Origin: Streptomyces sulfonofaciens
GTDB lineage: Bacteria > Actinomycetota > Actinomycetes > Streptomycetales > Streptomycetaceae
Reading direction: 5' to 3'
DNA length: 64,000 nt
NCBI RefSeq assembly: GCF_014656295.1
Contig: NZ_BNCD01000020.1
Span: 62,001-126,000 of the forward strand
The position numbers were made by a program, and so were the translations under genes. Positions 9,027 to 16,648 of the stretch are shown here, piece by piece. Below the pieces are notes generated by a model that worked only from the letters and a program-made list of their open reading frames with translations, did not search any database and was not told the DNA's origin. Every line of letters begins with the position of its first letter. Position 1 is the first letter of the stretch.

Positions 9027-10532
9027 GTGACCTCGACCCGATCAGGTGAGCGGGATGAGTCCGACGAGGGCCACGACCCGCACCGCTGGTGGGCACTGGT
9101 CGTCATCGCCCTGGCGCAGCTCATGGTCGTGCTGGACGCGACGATCGTGACGATCGCCCTGCCCTCCGCCCAGCGCGAGCTGCACATCTCCAACGGCAAC
9201 CGGCAGTGGGTCATCACGGCCTACACGCTGGCGTTCGGCGGGCTGCTGCTGCTCGGCGGCCGGGTCGCGGACTTCGTGGGGCGCAAGCGGACCTTCATCA
9301 TCGGCCTCATCGGCTTCGCGATCGCCTCGGGTGCCGGCGGCGCCGCGCAGTCCTCCTGGATGCTCTTCGGCGCCCGCGCCCTCCAGGGGCTGTTCGCGGC
9401 CCTCCTCGCGCCGTCCGCGCTGTCGCTGCTCTCCACGACCTTCTCGGACCCGGCGGAGCGCGCCAAGGCCTTCGGCGTCTACAGCGCGCTCGCCGGCAGC
9501 GGCGCCGCGATCGGGCTGATGGGCGGCGGGCTGCTGACGGACTTCCTGAGCTGGCGCTGGTGTCTGTACGTCAACATCCCCATCGCCGTCATCGCGGTGA
9601 TCGGCGCGATGCTGCTGCTGCACGACCGGCCGGGGCACGAGGAGGCCCGGCTCGACGTGCCCGGCGCGCTGCTGGGCTGCGGCGGCCTGGTCGCCGTCGT
9701 CTACGGCTTCAGCGAGGCCGAGTCGCGCGGGTGGAGCAGTTCCTTCGTACTGGCGCTGCTGGCGGCCGGTGTGGCACTGCTGGTCTGCTTCGTGTGGTGG
9801 CAGACGAAGGCCCGGCACCCGCTGCTGCCGCCGCACATCATCCGGGAGCGGAACCGCGCGGGCAGCTTCCTGGCGATGGGCATGGCCACCATCGGCCTCT
9901 TCGGGCTCTTCCTGTTCCTGACCTACTACATGCAGAACATCCTCGGCTACTCACCGCTGCGCACCGGTCTCGCGTTCCTGCCCATCACCGGCGCGATCAT
10001 CCTGGGCTCCACCCAGATCTCGGCCCGGCTGCTGCCGCACACCGCACCCAGGAACCTGATGGTGCCCGGCATGGTCCTCGCCGCCGGGGGCCTGCTGATC
10101 CTCACCCAACTGACCGTGCAGGCCGACTACGTCACCCACCTCCTGCCCGCGATGCTGCTGCTCGGCCTGGGCATCGGGCTGACGTTCATGCCGGTGATGG
10201 CGACGGCCACCGCCGGGGTCGCGCCGCGGGACTCCGGCGTGACGTCCGCGACGGTGAACACGGCGCAGCAGGTCGGCGGGTCCATCGGCACGTCGCTGCT
10301 GAACACCATCGCGACCAGTACGGCGGCGAGCTACGTGGCGAGCCGTCTGCGCGACCCCGCGCAGCGCGTCGCGGTCGAACGGGCGGGTGTCGTGCACGGC
10401 TACGCGACCGCGATCTGGTGGGCCGTGGTGATCATGCTGATCGGTGCGCTGGTCGCCGGACTGCTGGTCACCGGGGACGGACCCCAGCAGCCGGCCGCCC
10501 CCGAGCGGCGGGCGCCGGAGTCCGTGCGGTGA
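9027..10532 (+). CDS. MFS drug transporter, DHA2/EmrB-QacA type
   Basis: A 501-residue 14-TM drug:H+ antiporter. TM1 carries LMVVLDATIVTIALPSAQREL, the DHA2 signature; loop 2-3 has motif A (GGRVADFVGRKR); VYSALAGSGAAIGLMGGGLL matches antiporter motif C. The GTG at 9027 starts a short charged tail with HDPHRWWAL before TM1. No TetR or MarR repressor lies beside it, so its substrate and control are unknown. Confidence 0.9.
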   Translation: MTSTRSGERDESDEGHDPHRWWALVVIALAQLMVVLDATIVTIALPSAQRELHISNGNRQWVITAYTLAFGGLLLLGGRVADFVGRKRTFIIGLIGFAIASGAGGAAQSSWMLFGARALQGLFAALLAPSALSLLSTTFSDPAERAKAFGVYSALAGSGAAIGLMGGGLLTDFLSWRWCLYVNIPIAVIAVIGAMLLLHDRPGHEEARLDVPGALLGCGGLVAVVYGFSEAESRGWSSSFVLALLAAGVALLVCFVWWQTKARHPLLPPHIIRERNRAGSFLAMGMATIGLFGLFLFLTYYMQNILGYSPLRTGLAFLPITGAIILGSTQISARLLPHTAPRNLMVPGMVLAAGGLLILTQLTVQADYVTHLLPAMLLLGLGIGLTFMPVMATATAGVAPRDSGVTSATVNTAQQVGGSIGTSLLNTIATSTAASYVASRLRDPAQRVAVERAGVVHGYATAIWWAVVIMLIGALVAGLLVTGDGPQQPAAPERRAPESVR

Positions 10533-10662
10533 CCGTGCTCGGGAGGGGGGCCGAAGCCCGGGCGTGGGGGCCGGGCGGCCCGGGCGCGTGGGATCCGAGG
10601 CCCGGGCGTGGGACCCGCACCCGGTCGGAGAACCGGGGCTGGGGGCCGGGTGGGGGCCGGGG

Positions 10663-11169
10663 TCAGACGGCGCCGGCGCCGGTGCCGGTGCCGGTGCCGG
10701 TGCCGAGCTTCCTCAGGGGTTCCTCCGTCAGGCGGTAGACCGTCCACTCGTCCTGGGGGCGGGCGCCGAGCGCGCGGTAGAAGCGGATGGAGGGTTCGTT
10801 CCAGTCGAGGACCGACCACTCCAGGCGCTCGTAGCCGCGCTCGACGCAGATCCGTGCCAGCTCGGTGAGGAGCGCCTTGCCGTGGCCGGCGCCGCGCCGC
10901 TCGGGACGTACGTAAAGGTCCTCCAGGTAGATGCCCTGCACACCGCGCCACGTGGAGAAGTTCAGGAACCACAGCGCGAAGCCCACCGGCTCGCCCGTCG
11001 CGTCGTCCTGCGCGATGTGCGCGTACGCGGCGGGGCGCGAGCCGAAGAGCGCCTCGGTGAGCTGCTCCTCGGTGGCCCTGGCCTCGTCGAGGGCCTTCTC
11101 GTACTCCGCGAGCTCACGGATCATGGTGCGCAGGACGGGCACGTCGTCAGGTGTGGCGGTACGAATCAT
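10663..11169 (-). CDS. GNAT N-acetyltransferase, diamine-acetyltransferase-like
   Basis: A 168-residue GCN5-type acetyltransferase. The acetyl-CoA loop (motif A) reads VRPERRGAGHGKALL; IYLEDLYV and LEWSVLDWNEPSIRFYRALGA are typical of the spermidine/diamine N-acetyltransferase branch, so a polyamine or similar amine is a likely substrate. The last 12 residues (GTGTGTGTGAGA) are encoded by a CCGGTG hexamer array at 10671-10703 and look like a recent repeat-driven extension. The start at 11169 gives the usual MIRTATPDDVP. Confidence 0.87.
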   Translation of the reverse strand: MIRTATPDDVPVLRTMIRELAEYEKALDEARATEEQLTEALFGSRPAAYAHIAQDDATGEPVGFALWFLNFSTWRGVQGIYLEDLYVRPERRGAGHGKALLTELARICVERGYERLEWSVLDWNEPSIRFYRALGARPQDEWTVYRLTEEPLRKLGTGTGTGTGAGAV

Positions 11170-11224
11170 GCTCGCAGGCTAACCCGACCGCGGCAGCCCA
11201 CCGGACGCCCTCGGGCCGCCGGCC

Positions 11225-12340
11225 TCAGCGGCCCAGCAGGCGGCGTGCGACCTCAAGCTGGCGGGCGCCCGGCGGCCTGCCCTGTCCCACGTCCCACAAG
11301 CAGAACTGGAGCACCCGCACAAGCGTCCAGTTGCGTGCCCGCGCGCGGTCCAGGCCGAGCACGTCCGTCATCGCGTCGAACCGCCAGACCACCTCGGACG
11401 CCTCGAAGCGGTTGTGCAGGGCGGGGAACAGCTCGAAGCACGGGTCTCCGGCCAGCGGCTTGGGGTCGATGGCGAGCCAGGGCTCCCGGCCGCCGGCCAG
11501 CACGTTCCCGAAGTGCAGGTCCCAGTGGAGCAACCGGTCGCCGAAGCCACCCGATCCACGCCGCTCGCCGGATCCGCCGGTTTCGCCGGATGCACCGGAT
11601 GCGCCCGCCGCGGCGTGCCCACCGGCTCCCGCGAACGGCCCACCGGAACCCGCGGACGGTCCCCCGGCTCCCGCGGACGGCTGCCCGCCGGGCCGGGCGA
11701 CCGCCGCCCGCTCCGCCTGCGCCTCCGCCTGCGCCGCGCCCACCTCCGCTGCCTGCGCCTCCGCCTCCCCGGTGGCATCCGCCGCCGCGATCAGCCCTTC
11801 GAGGGCCGCCGCGCAGTCCTCCAGCACCCGCCGCGCCCGCGGATCCGCGATCCGCCGCACCACGGGCGCCCGCGCGGCGGTGTCCCGCGCGATCGTGCCG
11901 AGGTCCCGCAGGCCCCCGGGTGCGCGGACCGCCGTCAACCGGGCCAGCAGCCCCGCGATGACCAGCACGGCATCGCGCGAGTCGGCGACCGAGGTGAGGT
12001 GCCGGGCCGAGTCGAGCCGCTCCAGCAGCATCGTCCCGGTCTCCGCGTCGTGCTCCAGCAGCCGGACGGCGCCCAGGCCGCCCCAGGCCCGCAGCGCGAC
12101 CGGCTCGCCCTCGGTCTCCTCGTCCAGGTGCTGGAGCTTGAGCGCGGCCGGCGTGCCGTCCGCGCGCCGGACCGGCAGCACCAGCGCGCACGTCCCGGAC
12201 ATCGCGGGCCCGTCGCGGGTCAGCCGCCAGCGCCGCAGGAAGACGGCGGCCCGCTCCGGCAGCACCGCGACGAAGGCGCGGCCCAGGGCCCCGTTGTACG
12301 TCGTCTGCGCGGTGACCAGGCCCTCCGGGATCTCCATCAT
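11225..12340 (-). CDS. Aminoglycoside/hydroxyurea phosphotransferase-like kinase
   Basis: A 371-residue protein of the APH(6)/hydroxyurea-kinase family. The catalytic loop HWDLHFGNV lies at 272-280 and the metal-binding segment is AIDPKPLAGDP. The N-lobe has LVLPVRRADGTPAALKLQ. A low-complexity Ala/Gly/Ser segment (about residues 185-265), encoded by short DNA repeats, is inserted just before the catalytic loop. Family members phosphorylate streptomycin or hydroxyurea, but many chromosomal copies have no proven drug substrate. Starts at 12340 (MMEIP) and 12337 are both possible. It is divergent from the HTH/ClpN operon over 83 bp that hold two operators. Confidence 0.83.
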   Translation of the reverse strand: MMEIPEGLVTAQTTYNGALGRAFVAVLPERAAVFLRRWRLTRDGPAMSGTCALVLPVRRADGTPAALKLQHLDEETEGEPVALRAWGGLGAVRLLEHDAETGTMLLERLDSARHLTSVADSRDAVLVIAGLLARLTAVRAPGGLRDLGTIARDTAARAPVVRRIADPRARRVLEDCAAALEGLIAAADATGEAEAQAAEVGAAQAEAQAERAAVARPGGQPSAGAGGPSAGSGGPFAGAGGHAAAGASGASGETGGSGERRGSGGFGDRLLHWDLHFGNVLAGGREPWLAIDPKPLAGDPCFELFPALHNRFEASEVVWRFDAMTDVLGLDRARARNWTLVRVLQFCLWDVGQGRPPGARQLEVARRLLGR

Positions 12341-12373
12341 CCCGTCGATCCTAGACGGACCCGACCGCCCCTT

Positions 12374-12393
12374 TGTCAGGTTTCCTTGACAAC
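12374..12393. promoter_or_regulatory. Operator-like imperfect palindrome 1
   Basis: TTGTCAGGTTTCCTTGACAA has TTGTCA/TGACAA arms. It lies in the divergent spacer and overlaps a TTGACA -35-like hexamer (12386-12391). It shares TGTCAGG with palindrome 2. Confidence 0.6.
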
Positions 12394-12402
12394 CCACCCT
12401 GC

Positions 12403-12420
12403 TGTCAGGCTAGCCTGACA
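12403..12420. promoter_or_regulatory. Operator-like perfect palindrome 2
   Basis: TGTCAGGCTAGCCTGACA is a perfect 18-bp palindrome ending 4 nt before the ATG at 12424. Its centre holds TAGCCT, a plausible -10, so a bound repressor would block the promoter. No Shine-Dalgarno lies between it and the start codon, which fits a leaderless mRNA. Confidence 0.7.
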
Positions 12421-12423
12421 CCC

Positions 12424-12666
12424 ATGACAGCCGAGGAGACCCCGGCCGCCCTGGCCGGACAGGTGACGGACAAGGACCCGGCGGTGGGACTGCGCGCCGT
12501 GGTGGCTCTGCGGCGGCTGCTGGAGGAACTGGAGCGGCTCCACGTCGACAACGCCCGCGACCAGGGCTGGTCGTGGCAGAGCATCGCGACCGCGCTGCGC
12601 GTCAGCCGCCAGTCGGTGCACGAGAAGCATGCGAGCAGACGCAGGAACACAGGCAAGGAGGACTGA
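12424..12666 (+). CDS. Small helix-turn-helix DNA-binding protein
   Basis: An 80-residue protein. A helical N-half (AVGLRAVVALRRLLEELERLHVDNAR) is followed by a helix-turn-helix, WSWQSIATALRVSRQSVHEKHAS, and a basic tail. It is the likely owner of the two palindromes in its promoter and so an autoregulator. Its stop codon is 1 nt before the GTG of the Clp N-domain gene, so the two are translated together. The pairing with a Clp N-terminal-domain protein suggests that the partner modulates the regulator, which is inference. Confidence 0.85.
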   Translation: MTAEETPAALAGQVTDKDPAVGLRAVVALRRLLEELERLHVDNARDQGWSWQSIATALRVSRQSVHEKHASRRRNTGKED

Positions 12667-12667
12667 G

Positions 12668-13264
12668 GTGTTCGAGCTCTTCACCGACGGCGCCAGACGC
12701 GCCGTGACGGCGGCCCAGGACGAGGCGGTGTCGCTGGGGCACGACTTCATCGGCACCGAGCACGTACTGCTCGGGCTGACCGCCGTACCCGGCGGCACGG
12801 CCGCCGAGGTCCTGGGCGACTACGGCGTCAGCACCGCACGCGCCCGCGACGAGACGGTCCGCCTGCTCGCCGCGGCGGGGGTGGCCGCCCCCGGCGGCCA
12901 GGCCGACAAGGACGCCCTGGCCACGCTCGGCATCGACGTCGAGGAGGTCAGGCGCAGGGCGGACGACGCCTTCGGCCCCGGCCGGTTCCGCTTCCCGCGG
13001 CCCGCCTTCACGCCGCGCGCCAAGCGGGCCATGGAGATGACGCTGCGCGAGTCGCGCGCCCTCGGGCACGAGCACATAGGCACCGAGCACCTGCTGCTCG
13101 GCCTGCTCGCCGAGGATGCCTCGCACCCGGAGGCGAACGGCGACGGGGGGCCCGACGAGGGGCGGGGCCACGGCGGCGCCGTCCGCGTCCTCACGGCCCT
13201 CGGGGCCGCCCCGGCGGCCCTGCGCACCGCGGCCCTGACCCGCCTCGGGCCGCCGGTGGAGTAG
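12668..13264 (+). CDS. Clp N-terminal repeat domain protein (no ATPase)
   Basis: A 198-residue protein with two Clp N-domain repeats: FTDGARRAVTAAQDEAVSLGHDFIGTEHVLLGL at the start and FTPRAKRAMEMTLRESRALGHEHIGTEHLLLGLL near 110-145. There is no AAA+ module, so it is not an unfoldase. Such stand-alone proteins could bind adaptor or substrate peptides, or antibiotics that target ClpC1. The GTG start follows AAGGAGGA within the end of the HTH gene. The C-terminal Gly/Ala-rich part looks disordered. Confidence 0.87.
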   Translation: MFELFTDGARRAVTAAQDEAVSLGHDFIGTEHVLLGLTAVPGGTAAEVLGDYGVSTARARDETVRLLAAAGVAAPGGQADKDALATLGIDVEEVRRRADDAFGPGRFRFPRPAFTPRAKRAMEMTLRESRALGHEHIGTEHLLLGLLAEDASHPEANGDGGPDEGRGHGGAVRVLTALGAAPAALRTAALTRLGPPVE

Positions 13265-13351
13265 TCGTGAAGGCGGCGGCGCCGTCGCCGGGCGCGGGGC
13301 GCGGGGCGCCGGGTCCGCAACCGTCGGCCGGCCCTCGGCCGGCCCTCTCGG

Positions 13352-14572
13352 CTAGCCCTCGCGCGAGGGGGCGAGGCCGGCGGCGGGCGGTGCCGTGAGG
13401 CCGGGCCGCTCATGGCGGTGGGCGGCCAGCCAGCCGAGCAGCGCGATCCCGCAGAGGGCGGCCGAGACCGTGCAGGCGCCCGCCCAGCCGTAGCGGTCGT
13501 AGGCGGCGACCCCGACCGACGTGCCGAGTGCCCCGCCGACGAAGTAGGTGGTCATGTAGACGGTGGCTATGCGGGAGCGGGCCGCGTCGACCAGGTCGTA
13601 GATGACCGCCTGGTTGGTCACGTGCACGATCTGGCAACAGGCGTCCATGACCAGCGCGCCGACCACCAGCCAGGCCAGGCTGTGCGCTCCTGCGGCGAGC
13701 ACGCCGAAGGAGCCGAGCAGCAGCGCGATGCCCGCCCCGGTGACCGGCCAGCGCAGCCGCCGCCAGCGGTCCAGCAGGCGCCCGCCCGCCAGCACGCAGC
13801 CGGCGCCGAGCGCGCCCACGAGCGCGAAGAGCCCGATCTCGGCCTGGCCGTACCCGAAGGGCGGGCCCGCCAGTTGGAACGTCACGGTCGACCAGAAGCA
13901 ACTGAACGTGGCGAACTGCGCGGCACCGATCAGCGACCGCCAGCGCAGCACCGGCTCGCTCCGCACCAGGCGCAGTACGGCCCGCATCTGGCCGAGGTAA
14001 CCGATCTCCACCTCCCGGCCGCCGGCCGGCAGTACCCGGCTCACCACCACCGCGAGGACGGCCATCAGCCCGGCCGCGACGGCGTAGACGCAGCGCCAGC
14101 CCGCGGCCCCCGCGACGAGTCCCGCGAAGGTGCGGGACAGCAGTATGCCGAGCAGCACCGCGCCCATCAGGGTCCCGATGGTGCGGCCCCGCTGCTCCGC
14201 GCGCGCGAGCGTCGCGGCGTACGGGATGACCATCTGCACGACCACGGAGGAGACACCGATCAGCACCGCCAGCGCGCTCAGCACCCGCAACCCGGGCGCC
14301 ACCGCGCTGGCCGCCAGCGCCACTGCGTTGACGGCGAGCAGTGCGCTGATGAGCGGGCGGCGGGCGATGATGTCGCCGAGCGGCACCACGAAGACCAGGC
14401 CGACGGCGAAGCCGACCTGCGTGGCGGTGACGAGGATCCCGGCCGCGGACCGGCTGGTGCCCAGCTCGTGGGCGATCGTGTTGAGCAGGGGCTGCGCGTA
14501 GTAGACGTTGGCCACCGTGATGCCGCACGTCAGCGCGAGCAGCCGCACGAGAGCGGCGGACAAGGCCTGCAT
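13352..14572 (-). CDS. MFS transporter, 12 TM
   Basis: A 406-residue major facilitator of the arabinose-efflux/YtbD-like branch: ANVYYAQPLLNTIAHELG in TM1, GDIIARRPL as motif A, and AGLVAGAAGWRCVYAVAAGLM. Twelve hydrophobic segments are visible. The start at 14572 (MQALSAAL) is chosen because GGTGGGG precedes it. Substrate unknown. A perfect CCCTCGCGCGAGGG palindrome overlaps the last codons. Confidence 0.87.
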   Translation of the reverse strand: MQALSAALVRLLALTCGITVANVYYAQPLLNTIAHELGTSRSAAGILVTATQVGFAVGLVFVVPLGDIIARRPLISALLAVNAVALAASAVAPGLRVLSALAVLIGVSSVVVQMVIPYAATLARAEQRGRTIGTLMGAVLLGILLSRTFAGLVAGAAGWRCVYAVAAGLMAVLAVVVSRVLPAGGREVEIGYLGQMRAVLRLVRSEPVLRWRSLIGAAQFATFSCFWSTVTFQLAGPPFGYGQAEIGLFALVGALGAGCVLAGGRLLDRWRRLRWPVTGAGIALLLGSFGVLAAGAHSLAWLVVGALVMDACCQIVHVTNQAVIYDLVDAARSRIATVYMTTYFVGGALGTSVGVAAYDRYGWAGACTVSAALCGIALLGWLAAHRHERPGLTAPPAAGLAPSREG

Positions 14573-14776
14573 ATCCCCACCAGAGATCCGAGACGGACGG
14601 CGGCACGCGGTCACAAGGCCCCCGCCCGCGGGTCGAGGCGGTGGGTGGTGACGACGCGTCCGCGGGGGTCTGCCTGCGGGCCGCGCCGGCCGGTCGTGGA
14701 CTGGTGTTCGGCAGGCCGGCCCCGGCCATCATAACCGTGCTGATCGATCATCCAGGCGGCCGACCGCCCGCCGGGT

Positions 14777-14860
14777 CAGCGGGACGGCGGGTCGCACGAT
14801 CGGTCAGCGGGACGGCAGGTCGCACGATCGGTCAGCGGGAGGGCAGGTCGCACGATCGGT
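14777..14860. repeat. 28-bp tandem repeat, three copies
   Basis: The 28-bp unit starting CAGCGGGACGGC and ending CACGATCGGT is present at 14777-14804, 14805-14832 and 14833-14860, with one or two changes per copy. The stop codon of the hydrolase lies in the junction of copies 2 and 3, so the array has rewritten the end of that protein. Confidence 0.85.
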
Positions 14861-15911
14861 CCCGCAGGGTCCCTCCGCGGGACAGCAGATCCCGTACGGC
14901 CCTCGCGGTGTCGGCGGGGGCCTCCTCGGGGATGAAGTGGCCGCAGGTGACGGTGGTGTGCCGCAGGTCCGGCGCCCAGGCGCGCCAGAGTGCCGCGGCG
15001 TCGTGGCCGAGGGCGGCACCCCAGTCCTGCTGGAGGACGGTGACCGGCATCCGCAGCCGGTTCCCGGCCGCGCGGTCGGCCCGGTCGTGGTCGGCGTCCA
15101 CACCCGCGGAGGCACGGTAGTCGGCGACGATCGAGGGCACGGCGGCACGGCTGGCGGCCAGATAGGCGTCGCGCACGTCCGGGGGGAGGGCGGCCGGGTC
15201 GGCCGTCCACGCGTCGAGGAAGTGGCCGAAGAACGCGTCCGGCGCGGCGGAGATCAGCCGCTCGGGCAGGCCCGGCGGTTGCGCCATCAGATAGAGGTGG
15301 AAGCCCACGGCGGCCTGGGTGCCGTGCATCGCCTCCCACATGTCCAGGGTGGGCAGGACGTCGAGACAGGCCAGGTGGCTGATCCTGTCAGGGTGATCGA
15401 GCCCGGCGCGGAACGCGACCAGCGCGCCCCGGTCGTGGCCCACCAGCGCGAAGCGCTCGTGACCGAAGGCGCCGGCCAGGGCCACGATGTCGGCGGCCAT
15501 GGTCCGCTTGGCGTACGCACCGCCGGTTCGACCCTCGTGCCCGGTTCGGCCCTCGTGCCCGGCGCGGTCGTCGTAACGGGCGGGGTCGTCGTAACGGGCG
15601 GGGGCCTGGTAACCGGCGGGGGCGTCGTGTCCCTTGCGGCCGTCGCGCCCGTCGCGGTCGCCGTGCCCGGCGGGGACGTCGGGGCCGGACTCGGCGGGCT
15701 TGTCGCTGGCGCCGTAGCCGCGCAGGTCCGGGCAGATGACGGTGTGGTCGGCCGCGAGGTCGGCGGCCACGTGCCGCCACATCAGGTGCGTCTGCGGGAA
15801 GCCGTGCAGCAGCACGACCGGGCTGCCCGAGCCGCCGACGGCGGTGTGCAGGCGGACCCCGTCGGCGACGGGGACGCGGTGGTGGGCGAAGCCGGGGATG
15901 ACGGGCGGCAT
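14832..15911 (-). CDS. Haloacetate-dehalogenase-like alpha/beta hydrolase
   Basis: A 359-residue alpha/beta hydrolase close to fluoroacetate/haloacetate dehalogenases. The nucleophile is Asp160 in LVGHDRGALV, as expected for dehalogenases or epoxide hydrolases rather than esterases. The oxyanion region is LLHGFPQTHLMW (34-45), DLRGYGASDKP marks the fold, and the catalytic His is H325 in CGHFIPEEAP. Between SDKP and AYAKRTMAADIVAL lies a loop of about 58 residues (73-131) made of RYDD/GHEGRTG-type repeats, which normal family members lack. The last ten residues are encoded by a 28-bp tandem repeat. Start at the ATG at 15911. Confidence 0.85.
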   Translation of the reverse strand: MPPVIPGFAHHRVPVADGVRLHTAVGGSGSPVVLLHGFPQTHLMWRHVAADLAADHTVICPDLRGYGASDKPAESGPDVPAGHGDRDGRDGRKGHDAPAGYQAPARYDDPARYDDRAGHEGRTGHEGRTGGAYAKRTMAADIVALAGAFGHERFALVGHDRGALVAFRAGLDHPDRISHLACLDVLPTLDMWEAMHGTQAAVGFHLYLMAQPPGLPERLISAAPDAFFGHFLDAWTADPAALPPDVRDAYLAASRAAVPSIVADYRASAGVDADHDRADRAAGNRLRMPVTVLQQDWGAALGHDAAALWRAWAPDLRHTTVTCGHFIPEEAPADTARAVRDLLSRGGTLRDRSCDLPSR

Positions 15912-16242
15912 GGGCGGGGCCTTCCTCTGGCGGCGTGGTGCTCGGTGTGCGGGGTGCGCGGCGGCCGGGGTGCTCGATGTGCGGGGGTGCGGGGTGGTCG
16001 GGGTGCGGGGGTGCGGGGTGGTCGGGGTGCGGGGTGGTCGGGGTGCCGGGTGCTCGGGGGTGCGCGGTGCTCGGGGGTGCTCGGTGCTCGGGGGTGCTCG
16101 GTGTGTGCGCTGCCGGTTGTGTGGGTGGTGCGGGTCGTGGGCCGCGTCGCTCGTCGCGGAGGGTGCGCGGGGCCGGGCGGGGGCGCGGATCCCGGGGCGG
16201 CGGAGCCCAGCCTCCCCCGGGCCGATGAGCATCCGATGAGCA
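15912..16242. repeat. GGTGCTCGGGGG-type tandem array
   Basis: The leader region of the dehalogenase-like gene consists of degenerate GGGGTGCGGGGTGGTC and GGTGCTCGGGGGTGCTC repeats over about 180 bp. No gene is supported. Confidence 0.6.
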
Positions 16243-16286
16243 CGCGGCCCCGTCCCGGCCGGTGAGCACACCGGGACGGGGCCGCG
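16243..16286. terminator. Perfect 16-bp inverted repeat (strong hairpin)
   Basis: CGCGGCCCCGTCCCGG (16243-16258) pairs exactly with CCGGGACGGGGCCGCG (16271-16286) around a 12-nt loop, and TGAGCA flanks both ends. It sits between divergent genes, where a terminator is unexpected, so it may insulate the two promoters or end an unseen transcript. Confidence 0.55.
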
Positions 16287-16560
16287 TGAGCACACCGGGC
16301 GGGCTCCCGAGCCGGCGGACTCCCGAGCGGACAGGCGCGCGGCGGGCGAGCAGACGGCAGACGAGCACACCGCGGGCGAGCACACGGCAGAGAGAGCGCG
16401 GCGGGCGGACGAGCGGCAGACGAGCGCGCGGCAGACGAGCGCGCGGCAGACGGGCGAGCGGTAGACGAGCGCGCGGCGGGCGGACGAGCGGTAGACGAGC
16501 GCGCGGCGGGTGGACGAGCGGCGAACGGACGAGCGGGCGTGCCACGGCACCGGGGAAACG
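16287..16560. repeat. AGACGAGCGCGCGGC-type tandem array
   Basis: From about 16300 to 16530, units close to GCAGACGAGCGCGCG and GGCGGGCGGACGAGCG alternate about ten times. No gene is supported. It lies upstream of the SARP gene. Confidence 0.6.
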
Positions 16561-16648
16561 GGTGCGCGCACGTGCCCCGGTGGCCGTTCGGCGGGCGCGT
16601 TACCGTGGCACGTGACCTGGGGCGGAGCCTCGGAGAGGGTGGTCGTGG

